A DNA stretch of 64,000 nucleotides from CAWCTD01 sp963798455 (GTDB lineage Bacteria > Acidobacteriota > Terriglobia > Bryobacterales > Bryobacteraceae): contig CAWCTD010000003.1 of assembly GCA_963798455.1 (NCBI GenBank), forward strand, positions 3,224,001-3,288,000. The letters are read 5' to 3'. Under the pieces are notes generated by a model. That model saw only the letters and a program-made list of their open reading frames with translations, searched no databases and was not told the origin of the DNA. The position numbers and the translations under genes are program-made. This document shows positions 42,457 to 52,276 of the stretch, piece by piece; position 1 is the first letter of the stretch; the number at the start of each line of letters is the position of its first letter.

Positions 42457-43227
42457 CTACTTAATGCAGACGAAAAGGGTGGAATCGCAGAAGGTGAGGA
42501 GCGTTTCCTTCAGAGGAGCAACACTCTTGGCAAGCTGGAGGACGGCGCGTTTCCAGGAGGCGAATCGGTCCGGATCGGCCAGTTCGATGCGGTCGTGGCA
42601 TTCCGAGAAGCCGGCCTGACGAAACGCCCGCCGCAACCCGGGGTAGGTGAACTGGTTGAAATCGATGCCCAGCTTCATGATGTCGGGGCCCTGGCGGGCC
42701 ACGCGAAGGCGGTGGCGCCAGGCGTCGGGCAGCCATCCGTAAAAGGGCAGGGCGTACTCGTGGGAGACGATGCTGTACTTATTGGAGGACGTGAAAAAAA
42801 ACATGCCGCGGGGCCGGAGGGCGCGGTATATGCGGTCGAGAGCGGTGCGCCAGTGCTCGATGTGCTCGAAGACGGAGTTGGCGAAGATCGCGTCGTAGAG
42901 ATTCTCGCCGATGTCGCACTCTTCGATATTGGCCAGGTCGATGTCCGGCTCCAGGCCGTAGCGGGCGCCAAGTTCCCTGGCATATTCAACCAGTTGGATG
43001 CTGATCTCGATGCCCTTGCAGCGCCATCCGTCGCGGGCGCACAGCAGTGGGAACCAGCCCGTGCCGCTGCCGATTTCGAGGATGCGTGTCTCCGGCGTCA
43101 GCCCCACGAAACGCCGCACGAGGCGGAGGTAGCTTTCATACTCCGGGCGCATGTCGTCCAGGCTGAGATGCCTCTTGTTGTCTATGTAGCGGGTGACGTC
43201 GGAGAGCGTCTCTGCATGGATGCGCAT
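42457..43227 (-). CDS. Class I SAM-dependent methyltransferase
   Basis: A 256-residue methyltransferase: RILEIGSGTGWFPLLCARDG (SAM motif I), GIEISIQLVEYARELG and NLYDAIFANSVFEHIEHW with LRPRGMFFFTSSNK. The end (TFCDSTLFVCIK) is nearly repeated in the fragment at 41446-41535. It is the last gene of a minus-strand run beginning with the O-antigen-ligase-like gene and including the two large secreted proteins. The acceptor is unknown. Confidence 0.85.
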   Translation of the reverse strand: MRIHAETLSDVTRYIDNKRHLSLDDMRPEYESYLRLVRRFVGLTPETRILEIGSGTGWFPLLCARDGWRCKGIEISIQLVEYARELGARYGLEPDIDLANIEECDIGENLYDAIFANSVFEHIEHWRTALDRIYRALRPRGMFFFTSSNKYSIVSHEYALPFYGWLPDAWRHRLRVARQGPDIMKLGIDFNQFTYPGLRRAFRQAGFSECHDRIELADPDRFASWKRAVLQLAKSVAPLKETLLTFCDSTLFVCIK

Positions 43228-43251
43228 GGCACTGACTCTGTCCCCGCGGAC

Positions 43252-46095
43252 TCAGAAGACAGGAATGACTGTCGGATTCGCCGAGGCGAACACGACTTGG
43301 TCGGCATCATTCAGCTCGTCGAGGTAGTAAATCAGTTGGGTGCCGGTTTGCGCTGGGATCGTCACCGTGCAGCCGCCCGTGCAGCCGACCGGGCTTCCGG
43401 TGGTCAGACCGCTTCGGCGCGAGCCGTAGCGCGCCCTTACCTTGCTCCCCACGGCGGGCTTCAGCTTTATGTCGAAGTTCACGGTCCCGCTATGGGTCGA
43501 GGAGGCGAGCGTCTTTATCTTGCCTTGCTCAAAGGCTCCGCCGCACAACACGCGGTAGTAGTAGGTCGTGTCCGCACTCAGGACCAGGCTGTGCGATTGG
43601 CCGTCGTCTCCCGTTTCCGAGACTGCTTCTCCGACCAGAAACCAGCGCCAGGCGCCGTCCTGCGTCTTGACAGCCCGGGGATTCGCGCGATCTGAATCGG
43701 CCCGCTTGAAGTAGTCCGGCCGAAGTGCGTTGACCACCGTGTATTCACCCTGTTCCGAGAACAGGGCCTCATCCGGGCTGACCTCGAGCTGGCAGGCCTT
43801 ATCGGCGAGCACACTCGGCAGATTCCAGGAGAATAGAAGCTCAGTCGGTCCTGGAATGACCTTCAGATATCGGATGGCTGCGACCTGCTCGGTATCGGCC
43901 CCGATGTCCCTGCTGTCGGAGCCGCCCAGAAAGTACGGGTTCTTCAAGGTTCCGCCCCCGCTGTAGCTCCCGTTCCCTTGGATGTCCTTTCGCTCAGGGC
44001 TGGTGTCGGTCAATCCGAACTGTGTTCCCGTGACGTTCTTGATCGCGAACTGGCCGTTTGCCGCGGTGTTCCCCGTCACGCCCGAGATGGCGACCGTGTC
44101 GTTCTCGGAAAAGCCGTGAGGCGAGCAGGTAGTGACGCGAATCGGTTTGGCATTCGTGGCCCCGCAGATGTTCACCTGCATCGGGTTGGGGTGGAAATCG
44201 TTGGCCTCCGGACTCACGAAGCGCGGGCCGTAGTTGGGCCCGAAGACGTTGCGCCCGATCACGCGCGGAGGAGTAGCCGCCGCGTAGCACTGCGACGGAG
44301 TGGCCCCGCAAGGCCACGATCCCGCGACCCCGCTGATATTCCCGTTCCCCGCGAACGAGTTATTGGTCACTTCCGTCGTGCCGTCCGTGTACCGGTTGAG
44401 CAGGTCCGCGCCGCCGGAGCCTGATCCCCCCAAGCCGGCGCCCGGCCCGGTAAGATTGCTCATGTACTTTAAATCGTGAGTGAGGTTTCCGGCGATGCCG
44501 TTCTGCTCAATCGTCAACCCCGGAGCGATCTGTGGATAGGTGTTGCGGGGCCCGTTCCAATACGTGTTGTTGGCGATAGTCGGACGAACACCCTGATTGC
44601 TCAGACGGGCAATCAAGGCCATACTGTCGTACAAGCCGTACGGCAGACTGTTCATGTAAGGCGAGTTGTTGGCGATGATATTGTTGAAAAACTGGACGTC
44701 ATTGGTCCCGCCTCCCCGGTGTGAGTCGTCGATCCCTAGATAGTTGAGCCCGGCGAGCGTGTTCTTAAAGAAATTGCCGTAGATCTGCACCCTGCTGATC
44801 GACCACCAAGGCACACACACCTGCACGCTCTTCAGATCCTCATATTTCCCATCAGAACTATATGCTTGAGTGTACGCAGTGTCAACAGTTACCGTGCAAG
44901 TTGTCCAATTGCAACTCCCGATCGAGACTACCGTGTGAAACTCCCAATCGGAGGGAGTCCAGTAGGACGGATTGGCCACTCTGGCAATGCCCACCTCGGA
45001 ACCAACCAGTACGCTGTCCCCCGGCTTAAACGTGAAAGTCCTTTTTCCCTCATCCAAGACGCCGTTCCCGCTATCCTGCGTATACTGGTTACGGATGGTC
45101 ATGGTGACGCCGTGCCACTGGCTTCCGCAGTTTGTGTAGTTGTTCTCCCCCTGGTTCCACCGGATTAGTGCGTCCGTGCCCTGTTTGAACTCAAAGAAAT
45201 TCTTCATGCATGCCTGGCGGCTGTCTCCCACGTAGTACGGCGTGCCCTTGAACCACTTCAGGGGATGGAGAACGGAATTGTGCTCGATGGTGATGTTCGC
45301 CGTCGTGATTTGGGGTGAGGCGATCGAGGATGGCGCGCCTCCAAATATGGTGGTTTCGCCGTACCCGGTGCTGAAGAAATTGTTGCGAAACAGGTTTGGG
45401 CCCGGGCTGTTCTGGGTCGTGTAGACGTGGCCCTCAACGCCAGATCCGGCCTGCGGGTAATACACATCCGTGAAGAAGCTGTTCAGAAGCCTGAAGTCCT
45501 TCACGTTGCCATAAAACATATTCGCCGTGTTCTGCTGCGTCTCGGTGAAGTCGCCCTTGAAGAGTACGCGGTCGAAGACGACACGGTCGGTCAGGTCCGC
45601 CAGCGTTTTGGATGGCGCCGCGGGGCAGCAAGCGTCGTTGCCCAGCACGATGAAGTTCCATGGGCCGGTCTGCGAAGCGAGCTTGAATCCCACCCCAACA
45701 ACCTTGATCCCCGCCGACAACTCAGGAATTTTGAAGAAGGCCGTGTTCTGCCCCGGAGTCGTCCCGCTCAGCTTAAGCAGAGGAATCAGGGGCAGATATG
45801 ATGGCAGAATCTTCTCATCCGCAGCGGGAAGCCAATCGGATTTCGCGGTTGTGATCGTGAGTTCGTTGCCAGCCGGGCAGTCCTTATTTGCTACGGAATA
45901 CGTCGGAGCATTGGCGCCCGACGAATCGAAGGTGACACCGGCCTCAACCGAGACCGTGTCGCCGCAAGATGCGGCGGTGATCGCCTGCTGAAGCCCGGCG
46001 GGGGTGGCTGGATAGGTGCAGCCGGAGCTGCAAACCACGATGGTTGCGGCGTTGAGAGACGCCGCGAGCGCCGCGAGGATGAACAGCCTCATCAC
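43252..46095 (-). CDS. Large secreted beta-helix-like protein
   Basis: A 947-residue extracellular protein. A signal peptide (MMRLFILAALAASLNA) is followed by a long region rich in Asn, Gly and short beta strands that looks like a right-handed parallel beta-helix (FLLNSFF-type and FRNNFFS-type turns; IEHNSV, IYGNFFKNTL, FFNNIIAN, IANNTYWN). Around residues 640-720 there is a module PHGFSENDTVAISGVTGNTA, similar to the FCCH-type repeats seen in phage and surface proteins. A C-terminal fibronectin-like part follows. Many Cys pairs suggest disulfides and hence an extracellular location. Its ATG overlaps the stop of the gene at 46092-47447. A polysaccharide lyase or adhesin role is possible but unproven. 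Confidence 0.72.
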   Translation of the reverse strand: MMRLFILAALAASLNAATIVVCSSGCTYPATPAGLQQAITAASCGDTVSVEAGVTFDSSGANAPTYSVANKDCPAGNELTITTAKSDWLPAADEKILPSYLPLIPLLKLSGTTPGQNTAFFKIPELSAGIKVVGVGFKLASQTGPWNFIVLGNDACCPAAPSKTLADLTDRVVFDRVLFKGDFTETQQNTANMFYGNVKDFRLLNSFFTDVYYPQAGSGVEGHVYTTQNSPGPNLFRNNFFSTGYGETTIFGGAPSSIASPQITTANITIEHNSVLHPLKWFKGTPYYVGDSRQACMKNFFEFKQGTDALIRWNQGENNYTNCGSQWHGVTMTIRNQYTQDSGNGVLDEGKRTFTFKPGDSVLVGSEVGIARVANPSYWTPSDWEFHTVVSIGSCNWTTCTVTVDTAYTQAYSSDGKYEDLKSVQVCVPWWSISRVQIYGNFFKNTLAGLNYLGIDDSHRGGGTNDVQFFNNIIANNSPYMNSLPYGLYDSMALIARLSNQGVRPTIANNTYWNGPRNTYPQIAPGLTIEQNGIAGNLTHDLKYMSNLTGPGAGLGGSGSGGADLLNRYTDGTTEVTNNSFAGNGNISGVAGSWPCGATPSQCYAAATPPRVIGRNVFGPNYGPRFVSPEANDFHPNPMQVNICGATNAKPIRVTTCSPHGFSENDTVAISGVTGNTAANGQFAIKNVTGTQFGLTDTSPERKDIQGNGSYSGGGTLKNPYFLGGSDSRDIGADTEQVAAIRYLKVIPGPTELLFSWNLPSVLADKACQLEVSPDEALFSEQGEYTVVNALRPDYFKRADSDRANPRAVKTQDGAWRWFLVGEAVSETGDDGQSHSLVLSADTTYYYRVLCGGAFEQGKIKTLASSTHSGTVNFDIKLKPAVGSKVRARYGSRRSGLTTGSPVGCTGGCTVTIPAQTGTQLIYYLDELNDADQVVFASANPTVIPVF

Positions 46096-47447
46096 AAACT
46101 CCTTGTATACACCAGTCTTGCGCCGACCAGCAGCAGCGAGGCCGCGCTGTTGTTGCTGACGCTGTTGTCCCTACGGAACTTGACGGCCAGCACGTCTCCG
46201 GGGCTGCAGCCGGTAAGCGTCAGGGGAGACAGACTGGCAGCGTGCTTGTTCAGGTTTCCCGTGGATGCCACGCTTCCGGTCTGAGCCGCGTTGAAGGGAA
46301 CCGAGACTCCGCCGCTCAAAGTTCCTCCCCAGTTGCCGCCAATGCACGCCGTCTCAACCGACCAGCCGAGGTTATTCCCGTCGCCGCTATTGGCTTCCGA
46401 CAGGAACAGGGTAAGGGAGGCAGGCTGCGTTGGCAGCCACGTCGTGGGAAGCGAGAAACGTGTGTAGGCGTAGCCGTTGTCACTCGCCTGCCAGGTGTAA
46501 CCGGCGTATGGGCTGGTGGTCTCGGTGAAGCCGTCAAACCAGCAGTATAAATCGGTCAGCCCGCTGCTGTCCCTGTTCCACCCGTCTCTGGTCAGGTTCC
46601 CGCTGCCGTCGCAATTGCCCACCCAACTGACCTGCTGCTCGGAAGCCGCGGTGGCGCTGCCCATCACTTGGGGATGCAGCAGAACGCTGTAAGCGCCCGG
46701 TCCTCCGTTGGTGGTCATGATAAGACCGAGCACCTGACCGGAGGCCGGTGTGGAAGCGCCGGCATCGGTGCATTGGCCTGCCACCGAAGAGGAGGCCTGA
46801 ACATAGTGCCCCGCCGTCGTGGCCCCGTCGAACTCGCAGGTGGCAAACCCTTGCACCGCCACCCGGGCCATGTCCGTTGTCCCCGCCCCCGAAACCACAG
46901 TGCCCAGAATCTTCCCCGAAGTCCCCGCTGGCGCTGTTTGCACTGTGCCGTCGCTGGCCAGCACGGCCAGGCGGTTGACCAGCGTTCCCGAGAGGCCGTT
47001 GTTGGCCACCCGTATCGTCCAGTATGACACGTCAATCCTGTTGGACCCCGTGAAATCATTGTTGCCCATCAGCGCCCCCACCGCGGCGGGATTCACGGAA
47101 ATCAGTTGCTGCAAGGTGCCCTGGTCGGTCACGACGACGACAGTGCTGTCGGCTGGCACGACCATCGCCGGTCCTGTCTCGATCAAGCCTCCGCTGAAAA
47201 CGGTCCACACATTCGTCTCGGTACAGCCGTACAGGTTCGCTCCAGCGGCGGCGGTCGTCATGTAGAACAACTCGCCCACGACGCAACTCGCCGGCAGAGC
47301 CGCCCCCGCCTTTACGGGACGGGTCGAAGAAGCGTTCGTAAAATCAATATTCCTCAACTGGTTGCCCGCATCGATTTTCGTCGATTGAGCCCATGCCACG
47401 CTCCCGGACACCTGCGCGATCAATGCTATCAAATACAAGCGCCACAT
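46092..47447 (-). CDS. Secreted protein of unknown function
   Basis: A 451-residue secreted protein (signal MWRLYLIALIAQVSGSVAWA). The middle reads like a phage-virion or tail-fibre module (GFATCEFDGATTAGHYVQAS, SGQVLGLIMTTNGGPGAYSV, LLHPQVMGSA). The C-terminal 150 residues form a Trp/Tyr/Asn-rich beta sandwich (YTRFSLPTTWLPTQPASLTL). No catalytic motif is seen. It overlaps the next gene by four bases (ATGA), so the two secreted proteins are made together. Its place between the polymerase-like gene and the methyltransferase suggests a role at the polysaccharide layer; this is inference. Confidence 0.68.
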   Translation of the reverse strand: MWRLYLIALIAQVSGSVAWAQSTKIDAGNQLRNIDFTNASSTRPVKAGAALPASCVVGELFYMTTAAAGANLYGCTETNVWTVFSGGLIETGPAMVVPADSTVVVVTDQGTLQQLISVNPAAVGALMGNNDFTGSNRIDVSYWTIRVANNGLSGTLVNRLAVLASDGTVQTAPAGTSGKILGTVVSGAGTTDMARVAVQGFATCEFDGATTAGHYVQASSSVAGQCTDAGASTPASGQVLGLIMTTNGGPGAYSVLLHPQVMGSATAASEQQVSWVGNCDGSGNLTRDGWNRDSSGLTDLYCWFDGFTETTSPYAGYTWQASDNGYAYTRFSLPTTWLPTQPASLTLFLSEANSGDGNNLGWSVETACIGGNWGGTLSGGVSVPFNAAQTGSVASTGNLNKHAASLSPLTLTGCSPGDVLAVKFRRDNSVSNNSAASLLLVGARLVYTRSL

Positions 47448-47575
47448 GCTGCTTCTGGCCTCCCTATCCCCATTATGGCCGTCCGCCCCGAACTAACTGA
47501 GCATGTGCCCTTGCGTATCAATAACTTAGCGCTTGTGACCCGCTGTGTCCCCTTGCGCCTTGCGCCCAAGGAGTT

Positions 47576-49003
47576 CTACAGGCTTCGGCGGGCGCTCTCC
47601 CGTAACGCCGGCGCCGCTTTCGGCCTCCCTAAGGTCCCCGGGACGCCAGGGAAGTTCCTGCCGGGCTGTCTTCCTGGCGACGTGCCCCGCAAGCTGGCAC
47701 TCGCGTCTGTTTGTGCGGGGACCGCGGCCCTGACCAGCATGTGCCGCGTGCTGGCGTCCAGCGACAGAGTCAAGCCCGCGAGAATCGGCAGGTAGTATTG
47801 GTAGGCGATGCTGTCAAACAGGCAATACAGCGCCAGGGCCGTCAGCATCATCATCAAGGAAAACGCCAGATTCCTCACATCGTGGTTCCCGACCACGCGG
47901 GCCGCCTTACCCACGCGCCTTAACGTTTGGAAGATCCAACCGAGCAGCCCCACGAAGAGGATCAACGCCGGAATGCCGCACTCGCTTGAAACCTGGGTGT
48001 ACGCGTTGTGGGTCTGCTGCCACATCGCCTTCTCCCCTTGGCTTGTTGCATAATCCGCCGATACGACCTGGAACAGGCCCGGCCCGCCGCCCAGCAGCGG
48101 ATGTTGAAATGTAATGATCAAGCTGTCGCGTAAGAGAACGCGGCGGCTCTCCCGTGACTCCACCGCCGATGCCGCCACAGGGTTGTCAACATCTTCCTGC
48201 GACATGAAGATCGTGCGATACCGCTCCTTGACCACACGCGGCACAAGCCCCAGCCCGCTCACCACAACCAAGCCCGCCATCACGATCATGAGACGGTTCA
48301 TCCAGGAGAACTCCAGCAGCATCATGGCAAACAACGCAGCCAGAATGACCAAGCCGCCCCGCGACCCAGTGAGGAGCACGGTGTACACCAAGAGCCCGAG
48401 TACTGCAACCCAGAAGCCGCGGAGGAGGAGTCCCGACTTCCTCAGGCAGTAGAGGCACAGCGGCGCGCCATAGAGCAGGTGGAACGCAAGCTGGTTGGCG
48501 TTTCCGAGGCTGCCGAACTCTAACTCGAATCTTCCTCCCATGTAACGTCCAAGCAAACTGGTCAGTCCGGCCGCCACGAGTGTGCCGACTGCCATGACGC
48601 TCACGGTCTTTCGAAGCTGTTGGTAGCTGACCGCCAATCCGGCGATCAGCGCAAACGAGACCAGCGATACTGCCCACTGATCCTTCAGCATCCGCGCACT
48701 GCCTCCACGCCATGCGCTGGTCGCCGTGGCCATCATCAGCCAGCCCGTGAACAGAATGAGGCAGATCCCCGGCCGCGACTTTAACGCCTGGATCAGACCT
48801 CCGCTCGGCAGCGCCAGCAGCAGTCCCAACAACGACGTAATCAGCACCAGGCGAAGGCGCCCCACACCCAGCAGCGCGAGGAATTCGAAGATCCGGGAGA
48901 TGACCAGGAACGCATAGACCACCAACAGGAATGTCGCCAGTGGATTCGAGCGCTGCCCAGCCACCGGCGATGCGAGCGGGCTCATTGTCAGTTCGTTGGC
49001 CAT
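47576..49003 (-). CDS. O-antigen ligase / polysaccharide polymerase-like membrane protein
   Basis: A protein of about 475 residues with roughly 10-12 membrane helices and a periplasmic loop typical of the Wzy_C/WaaL superfamily. The conserved His-containing loop is LIITFQHPLLGGGPGLFQVV, with QTHNAYTQVSSECGIPALIL after it. The GSRGG segment (YTVLLTGSRGGLVILAALF) is also characteristic. I chose the Met at 49003 (MANELTMSPL), because the longer frame runs into the divergent asnB gene. It may polymerise the repeat unit or ligate it to a carrier. Confidence 0.83.
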   Translation of the reverse strand: MANELTMSPLASPVAGQRSNPLATFLLVVYAFLVISRIFEFLALLGVGRLRLVLITSLLGLLLALPSGGLIQALKSRPGICLILFTGWLMMATATSAWRGGSARMLKDQWAVSLVSFALIAGLAVSYQQLRKTVSVMAVGTLVAAGLTSLLGRYMGGRFELEFGSLGNANQLAFHLLYGAPLCLYCLRKSGLLLRGFWVAVLGLLVYTVLLTGSRGGLVILAALFAMMLLEFSWMNRLMIVMAGLVVVSGLGLVPRVVKERYRTIFMSQEDVDNPVAASAVESRESRRVLLRDSLIITFQHPLLGGGPGLFQVVSADYATSQGEKAMWQQTHNAYTQVSSECGIPALILFVGLLGWIFQTLRRVGKAARVVGNHDVRNLAFSLMMMLTALALYCLFDSIAYQYYLPILAGLTLSLDASTRHMLVRAAVPAQTDASASLRGTSPGRQPGRNFPGVPGTLGRPKAAPALRESARRSL

Positions 49004-49127
49004 ATCGTTGGTCGAGCGAGGCGCTGCTCTGTTCAGTCTACATCCTCCGTAACCAACTTTGCCCCAAGAGGTGCCAGTAACGAGTAGCCCTGCGTGCGCA
49101 ACGCCCGCGTGTACACTGGGAAAAGGC

Positions 49128-51068
49128 ATGTGCGGCATCGCGGGCTTCGTGAGCGTGGCGCCTGGCGCGGACGCCGAGGCCGTCCTGCGGCGGATGACGG
49201 GCATCTTGTCCCACCGGGGACCGGATGACGCCGGTTTCTTCTGCGGCTCCCCGGCCTTCCTGGGCCACCGCCGCCTTTCCATCATCGACGTGGCCGCCGG
49301 CCACCAGCCCATGGCGAACGAGACCGGCTCCTGCTGGGTGACTTACAACGGCGAGGTTTACAACCACGCGGAGTTGCGGCCGGGGCTCGAGAGATCCGGA
49401 CACCGCTACAACACGCGCTGCGACACCGAAACCATCCTTCACGCCTGGGAAGAGTACGGCGCCGGATGCGTGACTCGTTTCCGCGGCATGTTCGCCTTCG
49501 CGTTATGGGACCAGACGCGCCGCACCCTCTTCTGCGCCCGGGACCGGCTCGGAATCAAGCCCTTCTATTACTTCTGGGATGGCCGGCTGTTTGCTTTCGC
49601 CTCCGAGATCAAGGCTTTGCTGAAGCACCCCGCCATCTCCGCGGAACTGGAAACCGAACTCCTCCCTGAATATCTTGCCTTCGGATACACGAGCGACGAC
49701 CGGACTCTCTTCCGCAACATCCGCAAGCTGATGCCCGGCCACCACCTCACGGTCGACCTCTCCGGACCTTCGCCGCGTGTCGACATCGCCCGTTACTGGG
49801 ACGTGCCGCTCCCTGCCGAACAAGAGCGGCGGCCGGAAGCCGACTGGATCGAAGAGACCCGCCGGCGGCTGGAAGAAGCTGTCGTCACCCGCCTCATGAG
49901 CGACGTCCCGCTGGGCATGTTCCTGAGCGGCGGCGTCGATTCCAGCGCGATCGCGGCCCTGATCAAGCGCCACACGGACGGCCCTGTGAAGACCTTTTCG
50001 GTGGGCTACGCCGAACAGGCTTTCAGCGAACTCTCCTGGGCCGCGCAGGTGGCCGGCACGATCGGCACCGACCATCACGAAGTCGTCATCGGCATGCCGG
50101 ACTTTTTCGGCGCGCTGCCCAAGTTGGTCTGGCACGAGGACGAGCCGATCACGTGGCCATCCAGCGTCTCGCTGTACTTCGTCTCGCGCCTGGCCGCGGA
50201 CCATGTCAAGGTCGTCCTCACGGGGGAAGGCAGCGACGAGATGTTCGCTGGTTATGAACGCTATCGCTGGAACCTGCTTAACTGGCGAGCCGCCCTGGCC
50301 TGGGGCCGGGTCCCCGACTCTTTCCGCCGCCTTGTCCGCCGGAAGCTCGCCGGCACTTCCCTGCTTCGCGCCGGCTTGCGCCGCAAGCTGCAGCACACCT
50401 TCCTGGGCCGCGAGAGAGCGGTGGAATCGCTCTTCCTGGACAATTTTTACTGCGCTTTCTCCCAGGAAGAGCAGCACCGGCTGCTCGCCTCGCCTCCCGG
50501 GGCCGTTTACGCCAGCTACCTCCCCTATTGGAATGCGCCACCCGCCGCTGGGATGCTCTCGCGCATGCTCTACGCCGACCAAAAGACTTACCTGGTCGAG
50601 CTGCTGATGAAGCAGGATCAGATGAGTATGGCCACGTCGATTGAGAGCCGCGTCCCGTTCCTGGATCATCCCTTCGTCGAATTTGCCATGCGCCTGCCGG
50701 ACTCGCTCAAGATCCGCGGGTCCGTTCAGAAGTACGCCCTGAAGAAGGCGGTGGAAGGCATCCTGCCGCTTCATATCATTCACCGCAAGAAGATGGGCTT
50801 CCCGACACCGCTCCGGCAGTGGCTGCGCCAGCCGGAGGCCGGGCCTTTGTTGGACGACCTCCTCGACCGCCGGGGTCTGCTTGCTTCCTACCTCGATCTC
50901 GGCGCGGTCGGCTCCTTGCTGCAGCGGCATCGCTCCGGTTTGGAGGACGCCACCGACCGCATCTGGCGATTGATCAATCTGCAGGTATGGGGCGATGTGT
51001 TCCTCCTCGCCGGGCGCAGGGATACCTGGCCGGGCGTCGCGGCGGCGGAGGCTCACTCCAAGGCATGA
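49128..51068 (+). CDS. asnB: Asparagine synthase-type amidotransferase (XrtA-type locus)
   Basis: A 646-residue glutamine-hydrolysing asparagine synthetase-like protein. The N-terminal nucleophile Cys is in MCGIAGFVS, and the glutaminase domain continues with ILSHRGPDDAG, GHRRLSIIDV and YNGEVYNHAEL. The synthetase part has the ATP-binding SGGVDSSAIAALIKRHT, TGEGSDEMFAGYERY and SIESRVPFLDHPFVEFAM. In polysaccharide loci such enzymes probably amidate uronic acids rather than make asparagine. It is followed by a coupled GT4 gene (ATGA overlap) and a deacetylase. Confidence 0.9.
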   Translation: MCGIAGFVSVAPGADAEAVLRRMTGILSHRGPDDAGFFCGSPAFLGHRRLSIIDVAAGHQPMANETGSCWVTYNGEVYNHAELRPGLERSGHRYNTRCDTETILHAWEEYGAGCVTRFRGMFAFALWDQTRRTLFCARDRLGIKPFYYFWDGRLFAFASEIKALLKHPAISAELETELLPEYLAFGYTSDDRTLFRNIRKLMPGHHLTVDLSGPSPRVDIARYWDVPLPAEQERRPEADWIEETRRRLEEAVVTRLMSDVPLGMFLSGGVDSSAIAALIKRHTDGPVKTFSVGYAEQAFSELSWAAQVAGTIGTDHHEVVIGMPDFFGALPKLVWHEDEPITWPSSVSLYFVSRLAADHVKVVLTGEGSDEMFAGYERYRWNLLNWRAALAWGRVPDSFRRLVRRKLAGTSLLRAGLRRKLQHTFLGRERAVESLFLDNFYCAFSQEEQHRLLASPPGAVYASYLPYWNAPPAAGMLSRMLYADQKTYLVELLMKQDQMSMATSIESRVPFLDHPFVEFAMRLPDSLKIRGSVQKYALKKAVEGILPLHIIHRKKMGFPTPLRQWLRQPEAGPLLDDLLDRRGLLASYLDLGAVGSLLQRHRSGLEDATDRIWRLINLQVWGDVFLLAGRRDTWPGVAAAEAHSKA

Positions 51069-52264
51069 GAATCCTCTGGGTCAGCCCGGACTTCCTGCAC
51101 CCGGCCACGCGCGGCGGTCAAATTCGCACCTTGCAGATGTTGCGCTGCCTGCACCGCCGCCACGAGATCCACTTCGTCGTCCTGGACCGCGGCGCGTCTC
51201 CAGAAGGTTTGGCGCGGAGTGGCGAGTACTGCTCTCACGCCTGGCCCGTCCCGCACTCGGTGCCTGGCAAGGTCTCGCCCGGCTTTGCCTGGCAATTGCT
51301 CGCCGGCCTGTTCTCGCCGTTGCCGGTCGCCGTGAGCCGCTATCGCTCCGCGCGCCTCAAGGCGCGGATCGCGGACCTCCTTTCCCGGCAGACCTTCGAC
51401 AGCCTGGTCTGTGATTTCTTGTTCTCGGCCCCGAACATCCCCGATCTGTCCCGATGCGTTCTTTTCCAACACAACATGGAGACCGTGATCTGGCGCCGCC
51501 ACGCCGAGCACGCCGCCGACCCCGTCCGGAGGGCTTACATGAGCCTTCAGGCCCGGCGCATGGCCGCTTTCGAAAAGGAGGCCTGCCTGCGAGCCGGCCA
51601 CGTGGTTGCCGTTTCGGAGGTCGACGCCGCTGCCATGCGGCGGGAATTCGGCGTCTCCAGAATCTCGGCCGTGCCCACCGGGGTGGACCTGGATTACTTC
51701 GCCCCGCCCCCCACGGCGCCGCTGGCTCCCGAGTTGGTCTTCGTCGGATCCATGGACTGGATGCCGAACATCGACGCCGCCGGGTATTTCGTCCGCGCCA
51801 TTCTCCCTCTCATCCGCCGACGCCGGCCTGGCACAACGGTGGCGCTCGCCGGCCGCAACCCCACTGCGAGCATACGAAGCCTGGCGGAGAAGGACGGTCT
51901 CTTGCGGGTGACGGGCACGGTGGACGACATCCGGCCTTTCCTTTGGGGCGCCCGCGTCTCCATCGTGCCATTGCGCATTGGAGGCGGCACGCGGCTGAAG
52001 ATCTACGAAGCCATGGCCGCTCGAGTGCCCGTCGTCTCCACCAGCGTCGGGGCCGAGGGGCTGCCGATCGAGCCCGGCCGTCATCTTGCCATCGCCGACG
52101 ATCCTCAGGAGTTCGCCGCGCACTGTCTCCGCCTTCTGGACGACGATGGGGAGCGCCTCCGCATGACCCGCCAGGCGCACGATTTCGTCGCCTCGCGCTT
52201 CTCCTGGGAGGCCGTCTCCAGGCGGTTTGAGGAAATCCTGCAGGCCGGCCCGCGGCCCTGCTAA
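51065..52264 (+). CDS. Glycosyltransferase family 4, XrtA/PEP-CTERM-locus type
   Basis: A 399-residue GT-B enzyme. The N-terminal MRILWVSPDFLHPATRGGQI and RTLQMLRCLHRRHEI resemble the STP1-type sugar transferases found in exosortase loci. The donor-binding C-terminal half contains LVFVGSMDWMPNIDAAGYF, VTGTVDDIRPFLWGARVSIV and the GGGTRLKIYEAMAARVPVV segment with its catalytic Glu. Its start overlaps the asnB stop. Donor sugar unknown. Confidence 0.87.
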   Translation: MRILWVSPDFLHPATRGGQIRTLQMLRCLHRRHEIHFVVLDRGASPEGLARSGEYCSHAWPVPHSVPGKVSPGFAWQLLAGLFSPLPVAVSRYRSARLKARIADLLSRQTFDSLVCDFLFSAPNIPDLSRCVLFQHNMETVIWRRHAEHAADPVRRAYMSLQARRMAAFEKEACLRAGHVVAVSEVDAAAMRREFGVSRISAVPTGVDLDYFAPPPTAPLAPELVFVGSMDWMPNIDAAGYFVRAILPLIRRRRPGTTVALAGRNPTASIRSLAEKDGLLRVTGTVDDIRPFLWGARVSIVPLRIGGGTRLKIYEAMAARVPVVSTSVGAEGLPIEPGRHLAIADDPQEFAAHCLRLLDDDGERLRMTRQAHDFVASRFSWEAVSRRFEEILQAGPRPC

Positions 52265-52276
52265 CCTGGGTTCTGC

